A stretch of DNA of 14,996 nucleotides. Source: Rhodoluna limnophila (lineage in GTDB: Bacteria; Actinomycetota; Actinomycetes; Actinomycetales; Microbacteriaceae). Positions 1 through 6,470 of the stretch are shown here, piece after piece. Location of the stretch: the NCBI GenBank assembly GCA_943326655.2, contig CALPUC020000008.1, positions 1 through 14,996 of the forward strand, read 5' to 3'. Each line of letters opens with the position of its first letter. Position 1 is the stretch's first letter. The notes under the pieces were generated by a model. The model worked only from the letters and a program-made list of their open reading frames with translations, made no database searches and was not told where the DNA came from. Both the position numbers and the translations under genes were made by a program.

Positions 1-894
1 AAGTCTCTCGTGCTCGGCTTCGGCCTGCTCTGGTTCAACGTAAGAGAACATCTCTAGCTTGTTGAACTGGTGAACTCGCAGGATGCCCTTGGTGTCGCGA
101 CCCGCGCTACCAGCTTCGCGGCGGTAGCAGGTGCTCCAACCCGCGTAGCGAAGTGGGCCTTCGGAAAGGTCGATGATTTCGTCGCGGTGATAACCAGCTA
201 AGGCAACCTCACTGGTGCCGGTTAGGTAAAGATCGTCGGCTGGCAGGTAGTAAATCTCGTCGGCGTGTGCTCCGAGAAAACCAGTGCCGGCCATTACTTC
301 TGGGCGAACCAGGGTTGGGGTAATCAGTGCAGTGAATCCGGCTTCGGCGGCCTGATCTAGAGCAAGGTTCATCATCGCGATTTCAAGCCGGGCTCCCCAA
401 CCTTTTAGGAAGTAAAAGCGTGAGCCGGAAACCTTGACGCCGCGCTCAAGATCGAGAATGTCTAGTTCTTGCCCTAACTCGGAGTGGTCTTTGAAAGGGA
501 AGTTGAAGGTTGGCTTTGTTCCTACCTCACGAAGCAATTCGAAGTCGTCTTCGCCACCGGCAGGAACACCATCAAGAACAATGTTTTCGATCTGCCAAAG
601 AATCTCGTCTAGTTTGGCTGCGGTTTCAGTTGCCTTGGCGTCGGCGGCTTTTACCTTGGCTGAAAGTTCTTGAGCGGAGGCAACCAGGGCTGCCTTCTCC
701 TCTTTTGGAGCGGTGGAAACGGTCTTCGAGTGGGCGTTTTGTTCGGCACGAAGCGCCTCAAACTTGGCCAGGTCGGCGCGCCAATCGGCATCTGCCTTTG
801 CTGCCTGGTCGACCAGCTCTTCACTGGCACCGCGAGCGCGCTGGGACGCCTTGATGGCATCAGGATTTTCGCGGAGAAGATTTAGGTCGATCAC
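1..894 (-). CDS. serS: Seryl-tRNA synthetase (3' end beyond window)
   Basis: Charges tRNA-Ser with serine in the cytoplasm. Reading the minus strand from a GTG at 894-892 gives an uninterrupted frame of 298 codons to the left edge, beginning MIDLNLLRENPDAIKAS, the typical start of bacterial SerS. The first 100 or so residues are charged and Ala/Glu-rich, matching the tRNA-binding coiled-coil arm. The class II catalytic core follows, including a stretch resembling motif 2 (YRREAGSAGRDTKGILRVHQ) near residues 260-280. Bacterial SerS is usually about 420 aa, so roughly 120 C-terminal residues with motif 3 lie outside. The GTG start sits 10 bp after the pheA stop with a weak AGGA upstream, so the two genes are probably cotranscribed. 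Confidence 0.95.
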   Translation of the reverse strand, partial: MIDLNLLRENPDAIKASQRARGASEELVDQAAKADADWRADLAKFEALRAEQNAHSKTVSTAPKEEKAALVASAQELSAKVKAADAKATETAAKLDEILWQIENIVLDGVPAGGEDDFELLREVGTKPTFNFPFKDHSELGQELDILDLERGVKVSGSRFYFLKGWGARLEIAMMNLALDQAAEAGFTALITPTLVRPEVMAGTGFLGAHADEIYYLPADDLYLTGTSEVALAGYHRDEIIDLSEGPLRYAGWSTCYRREAGSAGRDTKGILRVHQFNKLEMFSYVEPEQAEAEHERL

Positions 895-904
895 AGAGAC
901 AATC

Positions 905-1846
905 CTATTTGCCGATGGCTTTTAGCCACCAACGCTTGGCGCTCAGGTAGTTGCCAGAGTCGTTGTTTCCTTCGTGAACCGAAGCCTTCTTATCGGCTCG
1001 AGGATAGGAACCTAGGAAAATCACCTTCGGGCTGAACCGGTAAAGACCCTGAACGGCTTCGGCAACAGCCTCGTCGGTGGCGTGGCCATTAGCGTCGACG
1101 TTGAAGCGATAGCGACCGAGGCGGTCGCCAAGCGGGCGAGACTCGATTCGGCTCAGGTTCACCCCGCGAGTGGCAAACTGCTCCAGCATTTCGAGTAGCG
1201 CTCCAGGGCGATCGTTCGGCAGTTCAACAATCAACGAGGTTTTGTCGTGGCCGGTGCGCTTTGGCAGAGCGCCCTTCTTACCAACTTCAATGAAGCGGGT
1301 TTCGGCATTCTTGTTATCGGCAATGTTTTTGGCCAAAACTTTCACCATGTAGTGGTCGGTGATGTTCGGTGTGGAAACCGCAGCATCTGCCCGGTCGCTC
1401 TCCCAGAGATCCGAAGCAGCGGCAGCGTTTGATGTGGCCTGCAGATGTTTGTGGCTCTTGATATTGGCACTGAGCCACTTGCGCACCTGCGCGTAGGCAA
1501 CCGGGTGAGCGGCAATGGTCTTTACGTCTGAAAGTTTCACACCGGGTTTAGCCACGAGGTTGAAGTTCACCGGCACCAGATATTCGCCGTAGAGCTGAAG
1601 ACCTTCGGTGTTGGCTAGTGCGTCTAGGGTTGCGCTTACTCCGCCGTCAACGGATGATTCCACCGGAATGATTGCCCGATGCGCTTTCCCGGTGAGAACT
1701 GCAGCAAGGGCGTCTGCCACGGTGAGAACCGGTTTCCATTCTTGGCCTTCGGCCGCTTTTACCTGGCGAAGAGCGAGCTCGGTAAACGTGCCGGCCGGGC
1801 CGAGATAGGCGTAGGCGGTCTTAGAGTTTCGAGCTGCTGATGACAT
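905..1846 (-). CDS. pheA: Prephenate dehydratase with C-terminal ACT domain
   Basis: Converts prephenate to phenylpyruvate in phenylalanine biosynthesis; cytoplasmic. It has 313 aa, normal for the monofunctional actinobacterial enzyme without chorismate mutase. The N-terminal YLGPAGTFTE (residues 14-23) and the T-R-F triad at 183-185, characteristic of the catalytic site, identify the dehydratase domain. The ACT regulatory domain (about 203-280) carries GALL (215-218) and ESRP (235-238), the phenylalanine-binding motifs, so feedback inhibition by Phe is expected. Oddity: the usual PxENS box reads PVESS (61-65), with Ser for Asn. The ATG at 1846 has no Shine-Dalgarno but has a -10-like TAACCT ending 6 nt upstream, suggesting leaderless translation. 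serS follows 10 bp downstream. Confidence 0.95.
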   Translation of the reverse strand: MSSAARNSKTAYAYLGPAGTFTELALRQVKAAEGQEWKPVLTVADALAAVLTGKAHRAIIPVESSVDGGVSATLDALANTEGLQLYGEYLVPVNFNLVAKPGVKLSDVKTIAAHPVAYAQVRKWLSANIKSHKHLQATSNAAAASDLWESDRADAAVSTPNITDHYMVKVLAKNIADNKNAETRFIEVGKKGALPKRTGHDKTSLIVELPNDRPGALLEMLEQFATRGVNLSRIESRPLGDRLGRYRFNVDANGHATDEAVAEAVQGLYRFSPKVIFLGSYPRADKKASVHEGNNDSGNYLSAKRWWLKAIGK

Positions 1847-1869
1847 ACATCTAGGTTAAGCGACACAAT
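1840..1869 (+). promoter_or_regulatory. Putative pgm promoter (-35 ATGACA, -10 CACAAT)
   Basis: ATGACA at 1840-1845 and CACAAT at 1864-1869 are 18 bp apart, and the -10 ends 6 nt before the pgm ATG, again fitting a leaderless transcript. The -35 box would lie inside the first codons of divergent pheA, so the two promoters overlap face to face. Confidence 0.4.
1853..1858 (-). promoter_or_regulatory. Putative -10 element of leaderless pheA promoter
   Basis: On the minus strand TAACCT is followed by 6 nt and then the pheA ATG, the spacing expected if transcription starts at the A of the start codon. No convincing -35 box is visible, and there is no Shine-Dalgarno in the short leader. It lies within the 29-bp gap shared with divergent pgm. 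This is pattern inference only. Confidence 0.4.
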
Positions 1870-1875
1870 GGTTTT

Positions 1876-3498
1876 ATGAGTGAGCGAGCTGGCAAAAAAG
1901 CTGAACAACGAGACCTGGTCGATGTCGAGAAATTGGTGGACGAATATTTCGCGATTCACCCAAATATCAACGATCCAATTCAAAAGGTCACCTTCGGAAC
2001 TTCGGGACATCGAGGAACTTCTCTAAACGGTTCTTTCAATCACGATCACATTGCCGCCATCACGCAGGCGATTGTTGAGTATCGTCGAGCCGAAAACATT
2101 CAGGGGCCAATCTACGTGGGGAAAGACACCCACGCGCTATCGGAGCCAGCCGAGATTACCGCGCTTGAGGTTTTGGCGGGAAACGATGTGTTGGCTTTTG
2201 TCGATTCGCACAATCGCTTTGTTCCAACTCCCGCCGTATCCGTTGCGATCATCAATCACAACCAGGGCAAATCCGAGCGCGAGTCTTCGCGAGCCGACGG
2301 TTTGGTGATTACCCCGAGCCACAACCCGCCAGGCGACGGCGGCTTCAAATACAACCCGCCGCACGGAGGCCCGGCCGACTCAGACGCCACCAACTGGATT
2401 GCGTCGCGTGCGAATGAAATCATCGCGAATGGTCTTCGAGAAGTTAAGAAGGCCACCCCGGAGGGCATTTCCTACGACTACAAAGACAATTACATTTCTC
2501 AACTTGGTTCGGTAATAAACATGGATGCCATTGCGAATTCATCGGTGAGCATTGGTGCCGACCCGATGGGTGGAGCGTCGGTTGATTACTGGGGAGAAAT
2601 CGGGTCCCGCTTCAACCTGAACCTAACCGTCGTGAATGATCGAGTAGATTTCCAGTTCGGGTTCATGACTCTCGACTGGGACGAAAAGATTCGAATGGAC
2701 TGCTCGAGCCATTACGCCATGGCTTCACTAATCGAAGACCGCGAGCGCTTCGATATATCAACAGGGAACGACGCCGACGCCGATCGCCACGGAATCGTGA
2801 CTCGCGATCACGGCCTTATGAATCCGAACCACTTCTTAGCGGCGTCCATCGACTACCTGTTCCGTCACCGCCCGGAATGGTCTCATGCTGCAGCGGTTGG
2901 TAAGACCATGGTTTCGTCTTCGATCATCAATCGAGTTGTAGCCGACCTCGGCCGAAAGCTCATCGAGGTTCCGGTCGGTGTTAAGTGGTTCGTGCCGGGT
3001 CTCATAGACGGCTCGGTTGGTTTCGGCGGAGAAGAGTCGGCCGGTGCCAGCTTCCTTCGCAGAAACGGTGAAGTTTGGTCGACCGACAAAGACGGCCTGA
3101 TTCTGGCTCTGTTAGCCGCAGAGATCACCGCGGTTACGGGCAAGACGCCGTCGCAGCAGTATGCCCTCATCACCGAAAAGTTTGGCTCTTCGGTTTACGA
3201 ACGCATCGATGCCCCGGCCTCGCTGGAACAAAAAGCCAAACTCGGCAAACTCTCTGCCGATTCGGTTACCGCCAGTTCACTCGGCGGCGAGGCGATTACG
3301 GCAATTCTCACCCACGCTCCTGGCAATGGGGCAGCGCTAGGCGGGCTAAAGGTTGAAACCGAGAACGCCTGGTTTGCTGCCAGACCTTCGGGCACCGAAA
3401 ACGTTTACAAGATCTATGCCGAAAGCTTCAAAGGCGAGGCCCACCTGAGGCAGGTACAGGACGAAGCCAAGACTTTGGTTGATTCGGTGCTTTCTTAG
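1876..3498 (+). CDS. pgm: Phosphoglucomutase (alpha-D-glucose phosphate-specific)
   Basis: Interconverts glucose 1-phosphate and glucose 6-phosphate, linking glycolysis to glycogen and cell-envelope sugar nucleotides; cytoplasmic. It has 540 aa, close to the 546 aa of the E. coli-type enzyme. All four signature sites of the phosphohexomutase superfamily are intact: the phosphoserine loop TPSHNP with Ser148, the metal-binding DADADR with Asp299/301/303, the sugar-binding GGEESAG at 384-390, and the phosphate-binding RPSGTEN at 503-509. The N-terminal VTFGTSGHRGTS also matches the Pgm subfamily rather than ManB/GlmM. ATG at 1876 is the first start and lies only 29 bp from divergent pheA. A strong hairpin follows the stop. 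Confidence 0.96.
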   Translation: MSERAGKKAEQRDLVDVEKLVDEYFAIHPNINDPIQKVTFGTSGHRGTSLNGSFNHDHIAAITQAIVEYRRAENIQGPIYVGKDTHALSEPAEITALEVLAGNDVLAFVDSHNRFVPTPAVSVAIINHNQGKSERESSRADGLVITPSHNPPGDGGFKYNPPHGGPADSDATNWIASRANEIIANGLREVKKATPEGISYDYKDNYISQLGSVINMDAIANSSVSIGADPMGGASVDYWGEIGSRFNLNLTVVNDRVDFQFGFMTLDWDEKIRMDCSSHYAMASLIEDRERFDISTGNDADADRHGIVTRDHGLMNPNHFLAASIDYLFRHRPEWSHAAAVGKTMVSSSIINRVVADLGRKLIEVPVGVKWFVPGLIDGSVGFGGEESAGASFLRRNGEVWSTDKDGLILALLAAEITAVTGKTPSQQYALITEKFGSSVYERIDAPASLEQKAKLGKLSADSVTASSLGGEAITAILTHAPGNGAALGGLKVETENAWFAARPSGTENVYKIYAESFKGEAHLRQVQDEAKTLVDSVLS

Positions 3499-3510
3499 GG
3501 CGTTCCAGAA

Positions 3511-3539
3511 TGCTGAGCTACCATCCGGTAGCGACAGCA
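3511..3539 (+). terminator. Hairpin after pgm, likely terminator without U-tract
   Basis: The outer stem TGCTG (3511-3515) pairs with CAGCA (3535-3539). After a small internal loop, the inner stem GCTACC (3517-3522) pairs with GGTAGC (3527-3532), closing a four-base loop ATCC. That is 11 base pairs starting 13 bp after the pgm stop. No T-run follows, so it would be an I-shaped terminator, as proposed for many actinobacteria. A structured leader element is an alternative. Confidence 0.55.
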
Positions 3540-3568
3540 GGTGTGAGATCGCGTCATTAGACTTAGCG

Positions 3569-3629
3569 TTAGAGCGAGAGATACCACTCTCACGGAATTA
3601 GAGCGAGAAACAAATTTGTTTGTCTCTCG
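3569..3629 (+). promoter_or_regulatory. Direct repeat plus palindrome, candidate operator of the MFS gene
   Basis: The 11-bp sequence TTAGAGCGAGA occurs twice, at 3569-3579 and 3598-3608, spaced 29 bp start to start. The first copy runs into an inverted repeat GAGAG (3576-3580)/CTCTC (3587-3591). The second runs into a perfect 14-bp palindrome AAACAAATTTGTTT (3608-3621), with CGAG (3604-3607) and CTCG (3626-3629) as offset outer arms. Position 25-85 bp before the efflux gene suits a binding site for a TetR- or MarR-type repressor. No regulator gene is adjacent, so the partner is unknown. Confidence 0.45.
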
Positions 3630-3653
3630 GTGTCTTAGATTGACGCCTATTAG

Positions 3654-5363
3654 ATGACCCTTATGGGGAAAGAAGTTTTTGTGTCGAAAAAAGTTGAGGC
3701 GGCTGTCGCCGGCCAGATGTCGCACCGTCAGATTCTGCTGGTTTTAGTTGGATTGATGGCAGGCATGTTCCTGTCGGCGCTAGACCAAAGCGTTGTGAGC
3801 ACGGCAATGAGAACCATCGCCGACGATCTGAAAGGGCTTGAGCTTCAGGCCTGGGTTACCACCGCTTATCTAATTACCTCGACGATTTCTACGCCGATAT
3901 ATGGAAAATTGGGCGACATCTTCGGTCGTCGTCGTTTGTTCCTAATCGCAATCATTATCTTCGTGCTGGGTTCGGCGCTGTCGGCACTCTCCGGCTCAAT
4001 GCTGGAGCTGGCTGGCTGGAGAGCGCTTCAGGGTATCGGTGCCGGTGGTTTGTTCTCTCTCGCAATCACTGTGTTGAGCGACATTGTGGCTCCTCGAGAA
4101 CGAGCGCGTTATCAGGGTTACTTCTTGGCGGTTTTTGCCACATCAAGCGTGCTGGGCCCTGTTGTTGGTGGGTTGTTTTCAGATGCTGGGATGCTACTGG
4201 GCATTGCCGGATGGAAGTGGATCTTCCTGATCAACGTTCCGATCGGTGCTATGGCGCTGTTTCTCGTTTGGAAATTCCTTCACGTTCCTCATACCCCGGT
4301 TAAGCACCGCATCGACTGGTTTGGTGCGACCACCATCATCATGGCTGTCGTTCCGATGTTGCTGGTCGCCGAAAATGGCCGAGACTGGGGTTGGGGTAGC
4401 GCTACATCAATCTCCTACTACGTTGTTTCGGTAGTGGGAATTGTGGCCTTCATCTACGCCGAGCGCAAAGCTGGCGACGAGGCAATCTTGCCTTTGAAGC
4501 TCTTCAAATCTCGCACTTTCTCGATGGTGACTATCCTCGGCGTAATTGTCGGAGTCGGAATGTTCGGTGGAATGATGACGTTGCCGCTGCTTATTCAAAT
4601 TGTGAGCGGCGCAACCCCGACCGAGTCTGGATTCCTAATGCTGCCGATGGTTGCCGGAATGATGTCGGCTTCGATAGTTTCCGGCCAGGTAACCAGCAAG
4701 ACCGGGCAATACCGAATCTTCATGATCACCGGGACGGGCATGCTAACCCTTGGTTACGTGTCGCTCTTTGGCTACCAATACGACACACCAATGTGGGTGC
4801 TATCGATCTCGATGGTGATCATCGGAATGGGTCTGGGTCAGCTCATGCAAACCCTAACTCTGGCAGCGCAGAACTCGGTAGCTCCGCAGGACATCGGAGT
4901 AGCCACGTCTTCATCGATGTTCTTCAGACAAATGGGTGGAACACTGGGTGTTGCCGTGTTCATCTCAATTCTGTTCAACCGCTTGCCTGAGGCCATCAAG
5001 TCTGCGTTTGAAAACAAGGAAGTGATGGCCGGCATGAGTGAAGCAGCTAGGGAAATCACTCAAAAGGCTCTGGCTGGCGAGCTCCCCGCCAATGATCCAA
5101 ATGTGGTCTTCTTGCAGAATATGGCCGCCAACCCCGGTGCCTTGGGTGAGAGCCTGAACACCGATTCTTCATTCCTAACCGGCCTAGACCCTCGTTTGGC
5201 TAGACCGTTTTTGATGGGCTTTGCCGAATCGACAGTGACCGTCTTTGTGGCAGCTGCTGCTGTGGTGGGAATCGCATTCGCACTGTCCTGGTTCATCAAG
5301 GCAGCCCCGCTTCGCGACAAGTCGGCTGCTGCCGAAGCAGCAGAAGCCGCCGCTCCGCACTAA
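3654..5363 (+). CDS. MFS transporter, DHA2 (EmrB/QacA-like, 14 TM) family
   Basis: A proton-driven exporter of the inner membrane, in a family that extrudes drugs, dyes or other hydrophobic molecules; substrate not predictable. It has 569 aa. Family motifs in order: motif D1 around LDQSVVSTAMRTIADDL (43-59), motif A GKLGDIFGRRR (84-94), motif B RALQGIGAGG (123-132) and the antiporter motif C GPVVGG (168-173). Length and the number of hydrophobic stretches fit the 14-helix group. The C-terminus ends in an Ala/Glu-rich tail. The start is uncertain: ATG 3654 and ATG 3663 lack a good ribosome binding site, whereas GTG 3681 has GGGGAAAGAAG at 3665-3675 five bases upstream, and the alternative removes only nine residues. 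It lies alone between candidate operator repeats and the thiamine riboswitch. Confidence 0.9.
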   Translation: MTLMGKEVFVSKKVEAAVAGQMSHRQILLVLVGLMAGMFLSALDQSVVSTAMRTIADDLKGLELQAWVTTAYLITSTISTPIYGKLGDIFGRRRLFLIAIIIFVLGSALSALSGSMLELAGWRALQGIGAGGLFSLAITVLSDIVAPRERARYQGYFLAVFATSSVLGPVVGGLFSDAGMLLGIAGWKWIFLINVPIGAMALFLVWKFLHVPHTPVKHRIDWFGATTIIMAVVPMLLVAENGRDWGWGSATSISYYVVSVVGIVAFIYAERKAGDEAILPLKLFKSRTFSMVTILGVIVGVGMFGGMMTLPLLIQIVSGATPTESGFLMLPMVAGMMSASIVSGQVTSKTGQYRIFMITGTGMLTLGYVSLFGYQYDTPMWVLSISMVIIGMGLGQLMQTLTLAAQNSVAPQDIGVATSSSMFFRQMGGTLGVAVFISILFNRLPEAIKSAFENKEVMAGMSEAAREITQKALAGELPANDPNVVFLQNMAANPGALGESLNTDSSFLTGLDPRLARPFLMGFAESTVTVFVAAAAVVGIAFALSWFIKAAPLRDKSAAAEAAEAAAPH

Positions 5364-5366
5364 TCT
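5361..5366 (+). promoter_or_regulatory. Putative -10 of the thiBP riboswitch transcript
   Basis: TAATCT overlaps the TAA stop of the MFS gene. A start 7 nt downstream (about 5373) would put the 5' end of the RNA at the beginning of the TPP aptamer. No clear -35 is seen, so read-through from the MFS gene is the alternative. Confidence 0.3.
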
Positions 5367-5368
5367 AG

Positions 5369-5466
5369 AACTACACGGGAGTTCGGTGTTACCGGGCTGA
5401 GAGGACAACTAACCAGTTGTCGACCGTCAAACCTGATATGGGTAATGCCAGCGCAGGGAGGACCTC
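5369..5466 (+). ncRNA. TPP riboswitch (THI element)
   Basis: This RNA aptamer senses thiamine pyrophosphate. The hallmark conserved blocks appear in order and spacing: CTGAGA at 5397-5402, ACCTGA at 5431-5436, and GGTAATGCCAGCG at 5441-5453 followed by AGGGA. The variable P3 arm is a perfect hairpin, GACAACT (5404-5410) with AGTTGTC (5415-5421). Directly downstream lies a thiamine-type transporter, which matches the ligand. An ATG at 5445 inside the conserved TAATGCC block is in frame with thiB but is part of the aptamer, not a start codon. Confidence 0.95.
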
Positions 5467-5471
5467 TAACC

Positions 5472-5498
5472 CGTGCCCTACTAAATGAGGAGGGCACG
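5472..5498 (+). promoter_or_regulatory. Shine-Dalgarno-masking hairpin (riboswitch expression platform)
   Basis: CGTGCCCT (5472-5479) is perfectly complementary to AGGGCACG (5491-5498), with an 11-nt loop. The thiB ribosome binding site GGAGG (5489-5493) is half in the loop and half in the stem. There is no T-run, so the platform is expected to act on translation: TPP binding favours the hairpin and hides the site. Which aptamer bases compete with it when TPP is absent was not resolved. Confidence 0.7.
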
Positions 5499-5501
5499 AA
5501 A

Positions 5502-6470
5502 GTGCAGAAACTATTCAAGGCCGCCACTGTTGCGGTTATCAGCAGTCTGGCTCTAGCCGGATGTGCGCCCACTAGCGACCCGACAACCGTGGTTTTGGTG
5601 ACTCACGATTCTTTCGTGATGAGCGAAGAGTTGCAGAGCAAGTTTGAAACCGAGTCTGGATACGAGCTCAAGCTGGTCAAAGCCGGCGACACAGGGTCGA
5701 TGACCAACAAGTTGATTCTCACGAAGGAACAACCAATCGGAGACGCGGTTTTCGGAATTGATAACACCCTGCTCGATCTGGCTGCTGAAAACGAGTTGAC
5801 GACAAGCAAACTTGTGCCAATCGATTTCGCGGATGTCTGCTTCAACTACGACATCAACTGGTTTGCTGCAAAAAAGTTGCCGGTTCCAGAAAGCATCAAC
5901 GACCTAGCTTTGCCTCAGTACAAAAAGTTGACCGTGGTTTCTAACCCGGCCACGTCTTCTAGTGGAATGGCTTTTCTCGCCACTTCCATCGCCGTCTTTG
6001 GCGAAGAAGGTTATCTGAACTATTGGACCCAGCTCAAGCGCAATGGCGTGAAGATTGTTGCTGGCTGGGAGGATGCCTACTTCAGCGAGTTCTCCGGATC
6101 GAGTGGGCGCGGAAAGTACCCAATTGTTCTGAGCTACTCCAGTTCGCCCGCGGCCGAAGTTCGTGAAAACGGTAAGAGTCAAACCGCCAGCATTAGAACG
6201 GATTGCTATCGGCAGACCGAGTTTGCCGGTGTCTTGACCGGGGCTAGTAATCCGAAGGGAGCTTTGGAGCTAATCGAATTCTTGAAGTCTTCAGACTTCC
6301 AGGCTTCTCTTCCAGAGAATATGTACGTTTATCCAATTGACTCAAACATTGCCCTGCCGGATTCTTGGAGCAAATTTGCTCCCTCGGCACTAACCCTGGT
6401 TGGCGAAGAGCTAGATGTTGCTGGTAATCGCAAGCAGTGGCTGAAAGCTTGGAGTGCGCTGTTTGAATAA
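5502..6470 (+). CDS. thiB: Thiamine ABC transporter, substrate-binding lipoprotein
   Basis: An extracytoplasmic lipoprotein that captures thiamine or a derivative and delivers it to ThiP. I chose the GTG at 5502: GGAGG lies 8 nt upstream, and from here the protein opens with a compact signal peptide ending in lipobox L18-A-G-C21, so Cys21 would be lipidated. The in-frame ATG at 5445 falls inside the riboswitch. The mature part resembles the TbpA/ThiB family of iron/thiamine-type binding proteins: VVLVTHDSFVMSEELQSKFE at its beginning, then AVFGIDNTLL, SNPATSSSGMAFLA and a Tyr/Trp-rich C-terminal half. 322 aa is the usual length. The TPP riboswitch upstream supports the substrate. The 3' end overlaps thiP, so expression is probably coupled. 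Confidence 0.9.
   Translation: MQKLFKAATVAVISSLALAGCAPTSDPTTVVLVTHDSFVMSEELQSKFETESGYELKLVKAGDTGSMTNKLILTKEQPIGDAVFGIDNTLLDLAAENELTTSKLVPIDFADVCFNYDINWFAAKKLPVPESINDLALPQYKKLTVVSNPATSSSGMAFLATSIAVFGEEGYLNYWTQLKRNGVKIVAGWEDAYFSEFSGSSGRGKYPIVLSYSSSPAAEVRENGKSQTASIRTDCYRQTEFAGVLTGASNPKGALELIEFLKSSDFQASLPENMYVYPIDSNIALPDSWSKFAPSALTLVGEELDVAGNRKQWLKAWSALFE

Noticed and set aside
434..925. Several overlapping frames on the plus strand opposite serS
   Set aside because: The minus strand reads continuously as SerS in this stretch; the plus frames are low-complexity shadows.
5404..5421. Perfect hairpin GACAACT/AGTTGTC as a transcription terminator
   Set aside because: It lies between the two halves of the TPP aptamer, where the variable P3 arm belongs, and no T-run follows.
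5445..5501. Open frame extending thiB upstream to an ATG at 5445
   Set aside because: The ATG is part of the conserved TAATGCC core of the TPP riboswitch. A lipoprotein signal begins at GTG 5502, which has a proper ribosome binding site.
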